Of a stretch of 64,000 bases of DNA, positions 7,700 to 15,041 are shown one piece after another. The notes under the pieces were generated by a model. It ran no database searches. It worked only from the letters and a program-made list of their open reading frames with translations, and had not been told where the DNA came from. Every line of letters starts with the position of its first letter. The first letter of the stretch is position 1. Origin of the DNA: Sphingobium lactosutens DS20 (GTDB lineage Bacteria > Pseudomonadota > Alphaproteobacteria > Sphingomonadales > Sphingomonadaceae); assembly GCF_000445105.1 (NCBI RefSeq), contig NZ_ATDP01000104.1, forward strand, positions 1-64,000, read 5' to 3'. A program made the translations under genes and the position numbers.

Positions 7700-8731
7700 T
7701 CAGGTTCCTTTATGCTTCGGCGAGGGGCGAGAAGCGCCGATTTTCTTCGCCTTTGTAGTAGCTTCGACGAAATGCCGCTCCACCATGCTCGGCTTGTTCA
7801 GTTGTTCCGCGTGCCATTTGTCATATTCAATCTGGGCTTTGGCCTTCGCGGCATCCGCTTTGACCTTACCTGCGTGACTCAGGATGTCGCGGTCGCTGAG
7901 CGCCAAGAAATTATCCAGCTTCGCGATCCAGTCGTGCATGGTCATTGGCTTGCGGTTCATCGCCTGTAGTTCGGCGAATTCCAGATAAGCCGTCACGATC
8001 CGGTTGAGAGCCTGTATTTCATCCTCGGAAAGATAGTTCTTCGCGATGGTCACGTCCGTCTTGCGCGGCGGGCCGCCCTTGGACTGGTTCGCCCATGAGG
8101 TGAGCCCGACATGATCCTTGGTGGCACTGACGCGGGCGGAAATCACCTCGGCAGCGGTGTGGCCATGCGCCGCCCAGTGCATCTTGTTTTGCACCGTCTG
8201 GAAGAAAAGCTGGGTCGTTTCCGCATTCCGATCATAGTCCACGCTGGTGCCGTAGATGTCCAAGACCTTCTGGTAGAACATCCGCTCCGACGATCGGATG
8301 TCGCGAATGCGGGCCAGCAGTTCTTCGAAATAGTCGGTGCCCGGCTCCTTCAGACGGGCATCGTCCATGACGAAGCCCTTCACCAGATATTCCGACAGAC
8401 TGGTCGCGGCCCAACGCCTAAATTGCATGCCACGCACCGATCGAACGCGGAATCCGATCGCGAGAATCATGGGCAGACTATAATGCGCGATCTGGCGCGA
8501 TACCTCCCGATTTCCTTCGGTTCGAACTTGTAAGAATTCCTTACAAGTTGCCGTTTCGATCAGTTCGCCATCTTCATAGATGGCTTTGACATGCTGGGTT
8601 ACGGCTTGCGGCGTCACCTCAAACAGTTCCGCGATCTGGGCCTGACTGAGCCAGACCGACCCGTCCCGCGCCTTCAGTTGGACGACGGTTGTGCCATCCT
8701 CGGTGTTATAGAGAATCATCTCACCGGACAT
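7700..8731 (-). CDS. RhuM-family (virulence RhuM) protein
   Basis: A 343-residue protein matching the RhuM family known from Salmonella SPI-3. Family-typical stretches are VVQLKARDGSVWLSQAQIAELFEVT, HYSLPMILAIGFRVRSVRGMQFRRWA and KMHWAAHGHTAAEVI. The first resembles a winged-helix or KilA-N-like start. Biochemical role is not established for the family; members are frequent on mobile islands. ATG at 8731 has AAGG about eight bases upstream. The stop lies two bases from the 160-bp repeat, so its 3' end abuts the rearrangement boundary. It is followed on the same strand by no gene. Confidence 0.85.
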   Translation of the reverse strand: MSGEMILYNTEDGTTVVQLKARDGSVWLSQAQIAELFEVTPQAVTQHVKAIYEDGELIETATCKEFLQVRTEGNREVSRQIAHYSLPMILAIGFRVRSVRGMQFRRWAATSLSEYLVKGFVMDDARLKEPGTDYFEELLARIRDIRSSERMFYQKVLDIYGTSVDYDRNAETTQLFFQTVQNKMHWAAHGHTAAEVISARVSATKDHVGLTSWANQSKGGPPRKTDVTIAKNYLSEDEIQALNRIVTAYLEFAELQAMNRKPMTMHDWIAKLDNFLALSDRDILSHAGKVKADAAKAKAQIEYDKWHAEQLNKPSMVERHFVEATTKAKKIGASRPSPKHKGT

Positions 8732-8877
8732 GGTTGAGCCTTCTCGTGCGATACCCAGATAGCTGATTCATCGACTTCCTCATGATGCCCTACTCTGTAG
8801 AGCAAAGAGAACAACACAGGAACTGCTGATCACCTGCGATGTCATCGAGTGGCGGGATCACGGCCTGATGTTCCCGA

Positions 8878-10197
8878 TCACCGCCCGAGATGAGAGAGAT
8901 CAACATCGGCGAAGGTGAGCTTGTTCACAGCTTCTGCCAGCACCTCGATCCGATGCCCCCGCCCGTAATTTTCCGAAACCTTTCCATGCGCGGAGGGGCC
9001 GGTTGTCCATCCCCCAAGAGCCATCGCAAGGTCGTGGTCGATTCGGGCATGCCTCAGTTCATCGCGGAAACAGTGCCGCAGCGAGTGAAAGCACGTCTTC
9101 TCGCGTCGCGCGCCAATGCTGGTAAGGAACTGAGTGAACCATTTGCTGAATGCGACCGCCCTGACGCCCTTGGTGCCGGGATCGATGTCAGCAAAGAGCT
9201 TCGCCTCCCCTGCGCGCCGTTTCTGTGCGACATATGTCATCAGGCCGAGATCAAGAAGGCGCTGATGGATGGGGATCAGCCGTTCACTCGCTCCCGTTTT
9301 TAGCTGCTTGTCCGTGCTGCCCACCAGCGACTCTGTCGTGACCACCATGCAGGACACGCCATCGATCATCCGCACATCCGCCGTGTCCAACTGGCATATC
9401 TCGTTCAGTCGCATCCCGCTGTGCAGGGCGATCAACGGGACCCAGTAGCGCGCATTCTGGGGGCGCTCGTGACCGGGCGTCGCGTAGCCCCGGTCACCAT
9501 CCTTGCACCCCGTGTAGAGAGGGGCGCGGAAGATAAGACGCAACTGTTCTGGTGAGAATGGATTGCGCTTATCCTTCTTGGCTGTGCTGTCGGCGAAACG
9601 GAGTCCTCTCACCGGGTTTCTGTCGGCCAATTCTTCATCGACCGCCCAGTTGAGAAAGCTCGACAGGCTGCTGAGATAGACATTGGCGTTCGCCACACTG
9701 ATGGGCACGCCCTTCCCGGTTTCCTTCAGCCGGGTTGACGCCTGTTCGGGCGAGAGGTCGGGGAAGAGCTTCGTCGCGTTCCGGGGCAGGTAGCGCAGAA
9801 CCTCCATCAGATGGCGCATGTGACTGCGAGACAGGCTTCGCATCTCGGTTCCCGCCCCGATCACGGAAACCGCGAGTTTGCGGACGGTGTCGTAGGTCTC
9901 TCGCGTTCGCGCCGACCATTGATGGGTCGGATCGGAGAGATATCGCTCATATGCCTCTCCAATCGTCACGCCGGGAGGGGGAGCCTCTTCGTCCTTGGGG
10001 GCAATGATGGCGCGCGGACTGATATCGGGAAGATCGGCGTCGAGCGGTTTGAGGAGCGTCAGGTCGATATCCTTGCCGCCTTTCGACCGGGCATCTTCGA
10101 ACATCAATTCCAGTCGGGCGGCCGCTGCTGGCAATCGTCGCCGTGCGATCTGAAGGCTGTCAGTGTCGAGCGATCGCCATATTTCTGCTCGCCCCAT
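8878..10197 (-). CDS. Tyrosine-type site-specific integrase of the tRNA-Leu island
   Basis: Catalyses integration and excision of the island. The C-terminal catalytic domain carries the expected residues: Arg in ALHSGMRLNEIC, His-x-x-Arg in CFHSLRHCF, and the nucleophile Tyr in SENYGRG. The first ATG is at 10197 (MGRAEIWRSL), but the frame continues upstream with family-like sequence RYYLRRRVPRDLREP and has no ATG, GTG or TTG there, so the original N-terminus appears lost or displaced. The gene ends 146 bp from rhuM and starts next to arm-type repeats. Confidence 0.88.
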   Translation of the reverse strand: MGRAEIWRSLDTDSLQIARRRLPAAAARLELMFEDARSKGGKDIDLTLLKPLDADLPDISPRAIIAPKDEEAPPPGVTIGEAYERYLSDPTHQWSARTRETYDTVRKLAVSVIGAGTEMRSLSRSHMRHLMEVLRYLPRNATKLFPDLSPEQASTRLKETGKGVPISVANANVYLSSLSSFLNWAVDEELADRNPVRGLRFADSTAKKDKRNPFSPEQLRLIFRAPLYTGCKDGDRGYATPGHERPQNARYWVPLIALHSGMRLNEICQLDTADVRMIDGVSCMVVTTESLVGSTDKQLKTGASERLIPIHQRLLDLGLMTYVAQKRRAGEAKLFADIDPGTKGVRAVAFSKWFTQFLTSIGARREKTCFHSLRHCFRDELRHARIDHDLAMALGGWTTGPSAHGKVSENYGRGHRIEVLAEAVNKLTFADVDLSHLGR

Positions 10198-10296
10198 CGG
10201 CTCCCGAAGGTCGCGAGGAACTCTGCGTCGCAGATAATATCTACCCTGCCGGATAATCAGCCCGGATGGTCGATTGTGTAACAGCTTTGTGTAGCA
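10198..10296. other. Integrase 5' region with outer pair of arm-type repeats
   Basis: Contains integrase-frame codons without a start (10198 to about 10245) and two TTGTGTARCA boxes at 10274-10283 (one mismatch) and 10287-10296, spaced 13 bases apart. The same spacing is found in the boxes at 10355-10364 and 10368-10377. These are candidate arm-binding sites of the integrase. Confidence 0.5.
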
Positions 10297-10456
10297 GCAA
10301 CGGCGGCCATTTTTCCCGGTATTCTGCGGGATTGAGGCTGGTCCGGGGCCATGATTGTGTAGCAGCTTTGTGTAGCAGATACGCGTTGGGGGACCATCTT
10401 CCGATGGTCCCCCAGCATTCTCAACATGTTGAGAACAAATGGTGCCCAGAAGAGGA
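10297..10456. repeat. Right copy of the perfect 160-bp inverted repeat, overlapping tRNA-Leu
   Basis: Exact reverse complement of 7539-7698. It covers the last 17 nucleotides of tRNA-Leu, the palindrome at 10418-10435, the hairpin at 10388-10413 and two arm-type boxes. This is the island end at the tRNA gene. Confidence 0.9.
10388..10413 (-). terminator. Candidate terminator hairpin after tRNA-Leu
   Basis: An 11-bp perfect stem (GGGGGACCATC) closes a 4-base loop 26 bases past the tRNA 3' end. It has no following T-run, so it could equally be a structural element of the attachment site. Confidence 0.4.
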
Positions 10457-10526
10457 CTCGAACCTCCACGACCTTGCGATCGCCAGCACCTGAAGCTGGT
10501 GCGTCTACCAATTCCGCCATCTGGGC
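10440..10526 (-). tRNA. tRNA-Leu (anticodon CAG)
   Basis: Reading the minus strand, GCCCAGA pairs with TCTGGGC, followed by ACCA, with CCA encoded. D-arm GCGGAATTGGTAGACGC, anticodon stem CCAGC/GCTGG around loop TTCAGGT, a long variable arm and T-loop GGTTCGAGTCC are all present. Length 87 nt. Its 3' end is the integration site of the island to the left. Confidence 0.95.
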
Positions 10527-10656
10527 ACGGGGTAGGAGCGCGCCTCTAGCTGGTGGCTTGGGGGCTGTCAACGCGAAGGCGGCATTATTTTTTGCGGTTC
10601 ATGCAAAAGGACGGGTAAGGCCTCCGTGACTCGTGTTGAAGAGGATGCCATTGCCC

Positions 10657-11409
10657 ATGACCCATGCTGATACCGCGCCGCCGGCCTATTTTGCCCGGCC
10701 CGATGGGCTGCGGCTCGCCTATCGGCACAGCCGGGGCGTGGGGCCGACCATCGTCTTCCTGCCGGGCTATATGTCCGACATGGAAGGCGGCAAGGCGGTT
10801 GCGCTGCATGATTGGGCCAGAGGGCAGGGGCGGGCTATGCTGCGTCTCGATTATGCCGGCAATGGCGCGAGCGAAGGGCGCTTTGTCGATGGCACGCTGG
10901 CGAGCTGGCGCGACGACGTGCTGTTGCTGATCGACCGGCTGGTCGAAGGCCCGGTGGTGCTGGTGGGGTCGTCGATGGGCGGCTGGCTGGCGCTGTTGGT
11001 CGCCTTGGCGCGGCCAGACCGGGTGGCCGGCATCGTCGGCATCGCCGCGGCGCCCGATTTCACGATATGGGGCTTTACCGATGCGGACAAGGCGTTGCTG
11101 CATACGGAAGGACGCATCGAGGAGCCTACGCCTTATGGCGATCAGCCCTATGTGACGACGCTGGCTTTCTGGCAGTCGGGGCAGGCGCTGCTGCTGCTGG
11201 AGGATGACATCGCCATCGATTGCCCGGTGCGGCTGTTGCACGGGCAATGCGATCCCGATGTGCCATGGGATATTGCGCTGCAAACCGCCGGGCGGCTGCG
11301 TTCATCCGATGTGCAGACGTTGCTGATTAAGGACGGCGACCATCGCCTCTCGCGCGACAGCGATATCGCTGTGTTGATCCGCACTGTCGCCAGCCTTCTG
11401 GACATATGA
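10657..11409 (+). CDS. Alpha/beta hydrolase
   Basis: Serine hydrolase of about 250 residues. The nucleophile elbow is GSSMGG, preceded by the HG-like strand IVFLPGYMSDMEG and followed by a late DGDHRLS holding the likely catalytic His. The acid is probably Asp in HGQCDPDVPW. It resembles bacterial homologues of ABHD10-type thioesterases; substrate unknown. ATG at 10657 is chosen; GTG 10633 and ATG 10645 are in frame. The next gene overlaps its stop by four bases. Confidence 0.85.
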   Translation: MTHADTAPPAYFARPDGLRLAYRHSRGVGPTIVFLPGYMSDMEGGKAVALHDWARGQGRAMLRLDYAGNGASEGRFVDGTLASWRDDVLLLIDRLVEGPVVLVGSSMGGWLALLVALARPDRVAGIVGIAAAPDFTIWGFTDADKALLHTEGRIEEPTPYGDQPYVTTLAFWQSGQALLLLEDDIAIDCPVRLLHGQCDPDVPWDIALQTAGRLRSSDVQTLLIKDGDHRLSRDSDIAVLIRTVASLLDI

Positions 11410-12275
11410 TGATGCCCTTCTTTCTGCCTCTGCTGCTCCAGGCCTATGATCCCGAGATCGAGGCGGTGATGAACCGCAGCCGCCAGGAAAAGCAGCAGGA
11501 ACGCGCGGCCACCGCGGCGGCGTCCAGCGCATCGGACGCGCGCAGCGATGGCAAGATACCGGTGCCGGAAAAATATGCCGCGCCATTTCAGGCCTGTCTG
11601 GACGCAGCATTGGAGTCGCCGGAAGCCGGAGTCGCCTTTGCGCAGAAATGGCGGATCGACGGCGGCAGCTTCTATGCGCGCGACTGCATGGGCTTTGCCT
11701 ATACGCGCGCAGAGCGCTGGGCGCCGGCGATCGTCGCCTTTGAACAGGCGGCCGAAGAGGCGGAGCGCGAAGGCGAGGTGGCGCAAAGTGCGCGGCTGTG
11801 GGCGCAGGCGGGCAATGCCGCCCTGGCGAGCGGGGATGCCGCAAAGGCGCGGCAGGATTTCGACGCCGCGCTGGCGCGAGGCATGCCCGACGGGCTGGAA
11901 AAAGGCGAAGTGCATCTGGACCGGGCGCGCGCCCTGGTGGCGCTGGGTGACGCCGATGCGGCGCGGGAATCGATCGATTTCGCGCTGGCGCAGGCGCCGC
12001 AGGACCCGCTGGCCTGGCTCCTGTCGGCCACCTTGGCGCGGCGGCAGGGGGAAATGCGACTGGCGCAGGCGCATATCGCGCGTGCGGTGCAATTGTCGCC
12101 CGATGATGCGTCCGTGGCGCTGGAGGAGGGCAATATCGCCATTCTGACCGACCATGAGGATATTGCCAGGGCGGCATGGCAGCGGGCAGTCAAGATTGCG
12201 CCGGACGCTGCCGCCGGGAAAGCGGCGGCGGACAATCTGTCCCGCTTGGCCCCGCCGGCCGCGTCCGCGCCCTAG
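11406..12275 (+). CDS. Exported tetratricopeptide-repeat protein
   Basis: Starts in ATGA overlap with the hydrolase, so it is coupled. A short hydrophobic N-terminus (MPFFLPLLLQAYD) may be a signal or anchor. From about residue 85 onward there are helical TPR-like repeats such as AIVAFEQAAEEAEREG, AKARQDFDAALARG and AQAHIARAVQLSPDDASVALEEGNIA. TPR proteins act as protein-interaction scaffolds, and the partner here is unknown. 289 residues, intact. Confidence 0.82.
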   Translation: MMMPFFLPLLLQAYDPEIEAVMNRSRQEKQQERAATAAASSASDARSDGKIPVPEKYAAPFQACLDAALESPEAGVAFAQKWRIDGGSFYARDCMGFAYTRAERWAPAIVAFEQAAEEAEREGEVAQSARLWAQAGNAALASGDAAKARQDFDAALARGMPDGLEKGEVHLDRARALVALGDADAARESIDFALAQAPQDPLAWLLSATLARRQGEMRLAQAHIARAVQLSPDDASVALEEGNIAILTDHEDIARAAWQRAVKIAPDAAAGKAAADNLSRLAPPAASAP

Positions 12276-12373
12276 CAGGCAGGCGGCGGGCCCCAGCAAG
12301 ACTTTGTCACGGAACCGCTGCCGCTCACGGGCCGTTCGCGATGGGCGGCGGGCAGGACAGAGGAGACAGCGAC

Positions 12374-12583
12374 ATGAACAGCAATATCAAGCGTGGCATG
12401 GCGATCGGCCTGTTGGTCACGGGCGCGCTCGCAACCGGCGCCTGCTCGCGCGGCGCGACCGCTGGCGGGCTGATCGGCGGCGCGGGCGGCGCGGTCGTCG
12501 GGAAGGCGACCGGGCTCGGCACGACCGAGGGCGCAGTGATCGGCGGCACGGCCGGCGCGATCATCGGTGACGACCGCAAATAA
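12374..12583 (+). CDS. Small glycine-zipper lipoprotein
   Basis: A 69-residue protein with a lipoprotein-like signal (GLLVTGALATGACSRG; Cys near residue 25) followed by glycine-zipper repeats GGLIGGAGGAVVGKATG and GAVIGGTAGAIIG typical of small outer-membrane proteins such as the OsmB/SlyB type. Ribosome-binding site AGGAG eight bases before ATG. Probably envelope-associated; precise role unknown. Confidence 0.8.
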   Translation: MNSNIKRGMAIGLLVTGALATGACSRGATAGGLIGGAGGAVVGKATGLGTTEGAVIGGTAGAIIGDDRK

Positions 12584-12589
12584 GGCTCT

Positions 12590-13291
12590 TTAGCGCAGGT
12601 AAAAGTCGACGGTGGTGACGACACGGACCTTCTTGTAGGGCGTGTCGCTGCCGCCCTCGCTACTTTCGCCATCGCGGGCGTCGATCGAAAAATAGCCTTG
12701 TGTGGCGCTTTTGATGCCGCCCACCCCGGCGCCTGAATCCTTGGCAAATTGCTCGGCCGCAGCGCGTGCGTCCTTCGTCGCCGCCGCCACCATCTGCGGC
12801 TTGATATCGTTGAGTTTGGTGAAGCTGTAGCGCATGCCCGATCCTTCCTGCAGCGTCACGCCGCGACGTACCAGGTCGAATTGTTGCGCAACGGCTTTTT
12901 GCGCACGCACGATGTCGGTCGTGCGCAACAGCATCCGCTGCGTGATGGTGATCGTGTTGACGCCATTGTTCAGCCATTGATTGACGCCCGCGCCAACGGG
13001 CGTCAGGTCATTCGGCTTGAAGCCCAACTGCGTGAAATAGGCGCGCAACTCGCGCGTGTTGGCGTCAATCTCGTTGCGGACGGTGGGCAGGTCAAAGCCG
13101 GTCGCGGAATAGCTGATGGACCAAGTGGCGAGGTCGGCGGTGACGTCCTTTTCCGCAAGGCCCCGGACCGTGACAGACCGGTCGGCCGCCTTGGCGCGCC
13201 GCAACCCGTCGCCCAGCAGATAGCCCCCGGCGATCGCGCCAAAAGCGAGCAGCGCCGCGCTACCCAGAAACACCTTGTCCCGCATGTCCAT
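12590..13291 (-). CDS. SIMPL-domain (DUF541) periplasmic protein
   Basis: A 233-residue protein with an N-terminal membrane anchor (VFLGSAALLAFGAIAGGYLLGDG) and the SIMPL pattern RSVTVRGLAEKDVTADLATWSISY ... ARAAAEQFAKDSGAGVGGIKSATQG. Family members are periplasmic and linked to oxidative stress in a few species. The ATG at 13291 has AAAGGGG seven bases upstream and is preferred to the ATG at 13312. It is convergent with the glycine-zipper gene, with 6 bp between stops. Confidence 0.87.
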   Translation of the reverse strand: MDMRDKVFLGSAALLAFGAIAGGYLLGDGLRRAKAADRSVTVRGLAEKDVTADLATWSISYSATGFDLPTVRNEIDANTRELRAYFTQLGFKPNDLTPVGAGVNQWLNNGVNTITITQRMLLRTTDIVRAQKAVAQQFDLVRRGVTLQEGSGMRYSFTKLNDIKPQMVAAATKDARAAAEQFAKDSGAGVGGIKSATQGYFSIDARDGESSEGGSDTPYKKVRVVTTVDFYLR

Positions 13292-13392
13292 GATGCTGCC
13301 CCTTTCGTTCAACCGGCCGCGTTCTTATCTTGAAATGGAAACTGTCACCCTGAAGATGAACCGTTGCTTTATAGCGACGAACGGAGGCTGAA

Positions 13393-13827
13393 TTGCCCAA
13401 ATATCTGCATAGCATGATTCGCGTAGCGGACGTCGAAAAGACCAAGGCCTTCTTCGAATTGATCGGCCTGCGCGAAGTGCGTCGCTTCGACAATGAACAG
13501 GGCCGTTTCACGCTGGTGTTCCTCGCCGCGCCGGGCGATGAAGACGCTCAAGTAGAACTGACCTACAACTGGCCGGCGGAAGACGGCAGCCCGGCCGAAG
13601 TCTATGACGGCGGTCGCAATTTTGGTCATCTGGCCTATCGGGTCGAGAATATCTACGAAACCTGTCAGCGGCTGATGGACGCGGGCGTCACGATCAATCG
13701 GCCGCCGCGCGACGGGCATATGGCCTTCGTGCGATCGCCTGACAACATATCTGTGGAACTGCTGCAGGACGGCCATCTGCCGCCGGCCGAACCGTGGGCA
13801 TCCATGCCCAATACGGGGGTGTGGTAA
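13393..13827 (+). CDS. gloA: Lactoylglutathione lyase (glyoxalase I)
   Basis: Converts the methylglyoxal-glutathione hemithioacetal to S-lactoylglutathione. The VOC fold is clear: [47 protein letters not shown] and NISVELLQ supply the metal-binding His/Glu/His/Glu set. Start is TTG at 13393 with ACGGAGG seven bases upstream; no ATG fits. 144 residues. It lies three bases before gloB, so the two glyoxalase steps form one operon. Confidence 0.93.
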   Translation: MPKYLHSMIRVADVEKTKAFFELIGLREVRRFDNEQGRFTLVFLAAPGDEDAQVELTYNWPAEDGSPAEVYDGGRNFGHLAYRVENIYETCQRLMDAGVTINRPPRDGHMAFVRSPDNISVELLQDGHLPPAEPWASMPNTGVW

Positions 13828-13830
13828 GCC

Positions 13831-14553
13831 GTGCTGGAGGTCGTTCGCATCCCGGCGCTGTCCGATAACTATATCTGGCTGATGCACGACGCCGTGAGCG
13901 GCGATACGGTGGTTATCGACCCCGCCCTTGCCGACCCCGTGCTGGAGGCGGCGCAGGCACGCGGCTGGCGGATCAGGCAGATTTGGAACACGCACTGGCA
14001 TGGCGACCACACTGGCGGCAATGCCGCGATCAAGGCGGCGACGGGATGCATCGTGACCGGTCCCGCGGCCGAAGCGGAACGGATCGACACGCTCGACCGG
14101 CTGGTGAGGGAGGGCGACAGCGTTCGCATCGGCGATCATGTCGCGCAGGTGATGGCTATGCCCGCGCATACGGCCGGTCATATCGTCTACCATCTGGCCG
14201 ACGACCGGATCGCCTTTGTCGGGGACACGTTATTCGCGATGGGATGCGGGCGGCTGTTTGAAGGAACGGCGGCGCAGATGTTCGCCAATATGCAGCGGCT
14301 GGCGGCCATGCCCGACGACACGCAAATCTATTGCGCCCATGAATATACGCTGTCGAACGGGCGCTTTGCGCTCGGCGTCGAACCTGACAATGCCGCATTG
14401 CAGCAGCGAATGGAGCAGGTGGAAGCGGCCCGCGTGCGCGGCGAGGCAACGGTGCCGACCAGCATTGGCGCTGAGCGCCAGACCAACATCTTCATGCGCG
14501 CGCGCGATGCGGAACAGCTGGCGGAGCGTCGCGCCGCCAAGGACGCGGTCTGA
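13831..14553 (+). CDS. gloB: Hydroxyacylglutathione hydrolase (glyoxalase II)
   Basis: Hydrolyses S-lactoylglutathione to D-lactate and glutathione. Metallo-beta-lactamase fold with the dinuclear metal motif THWHGDH at residues 54-60, PAHTAGHIVYHL and FVGDTLFAMGCGRLFEG, and the C-terminal YCAHEYTLSNGRFAL substrate-binding part that defines GloB. GTG start at 13831 immediately follows gloA. 240 residues, slightly shorter than E. coli GloB but complete. Confidence 0.93.
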   Translation: MLEVVRIPALSDNYIWLMHDAVSGDTVVIDPALADPVLEAAQARGWRIRQIWNTHWHGDHTGGNAAIKAATGCIVTGPAAEAERIDTLDRLVREGDSVRIGDHVAQVMAMPAHTAGHIVYHLADDRIAFVGDTLFAMGCGRLFEGTAAQMFANMQRLAAMPDDTQIYCAHEYTLSNGRFALGVEPDNAALQQRMEQVEAARVRGEATVPTSIGAERQTNIFMRARDAEQLAERRAAKDAV

Positions 14554-14607
14554 CGGATCACAAACCCCGGTTCCGTCATTGAATATGGCCAAGAAGGAGA
14601 GACGGAG

Positions 14608-15012
14608 ATGCGCAACTGGACGTTCATGATGATGCCGTTGCTGCTGGCGGGGTGCGCCGGCACGTACGAGCCAAAGCCGCTGACGCCCAAGCAGCTGGCG
14701 GAACTGGACGAGGCCCTGGCCGGGAAGGTGGCGGGCGAACCGCAGACTTGCATCAGCCGCGTGCCGCAGACCAATTTGCGCGTCATCAGCAATAATGTGC
14801 TGCTGTATCGCGTCAGCAGCAAGCTGACCTATAAGAATGAACTGATCGGCAGCTGCAACGGCCTGACCCGCGGAGATATCATGGTCGTCCGCAGTTTCGG
14901 ATCGCAAATGTGCCGGGGCGATATCACGACGACCGTCAGCCCGATGTCGGGCATCGCATCCGGCGCCTGCGCGCTTGGCGACTTCATCCCCTATCGCACG
15001 CCGAAAAAATAA
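14608..15012 (+). CDS. Putative outer-membrane lipoprotein
   Basis: 134 residues with a lipobox MMMPLLLAGCAG (acylated Cys at about residue 16). The mature part contains four further Cys (QTCISR, GSCNGL, QMCRGD, GACALGD), which could form two disulfides. Ribosome-binding site AAGGAGAGACGGAG before ATG. I do not recognise a named family; similar small Cys-containing lipoproteins are common in sphingomonads. Confidence 0.75.
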   Translation: MRNWTFMMMPLLLAGCAGTYEPKPLTPKQLAELDEALAGKVAGEPQTCISRVPQTNLRVISNNVLLYRVSSKLTYKNELIGSCNGLTRGDIMVVRSFGSQMCRGDITTTVSPMSGIASGACALGDFIPYRTPKK

Positions 15013-15041
15013 CGCGACGGTGCGCGTCCCGCCGCTCCCGA

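Noticed and set aside
7369..7758. 129-codon plus-strand frame after the resolvase
   Set aside because: It enters the 160-bp repeat and then runs antisense to the rhuM 3' end. No recognisable product; at most a truncated remnant.
10257..10571. 104-codon minus-strand frame across tRNA-Leu and the repeat
   Set aside because: It reads through a tRNA gene and the attachment region. No ribosome-binding site.
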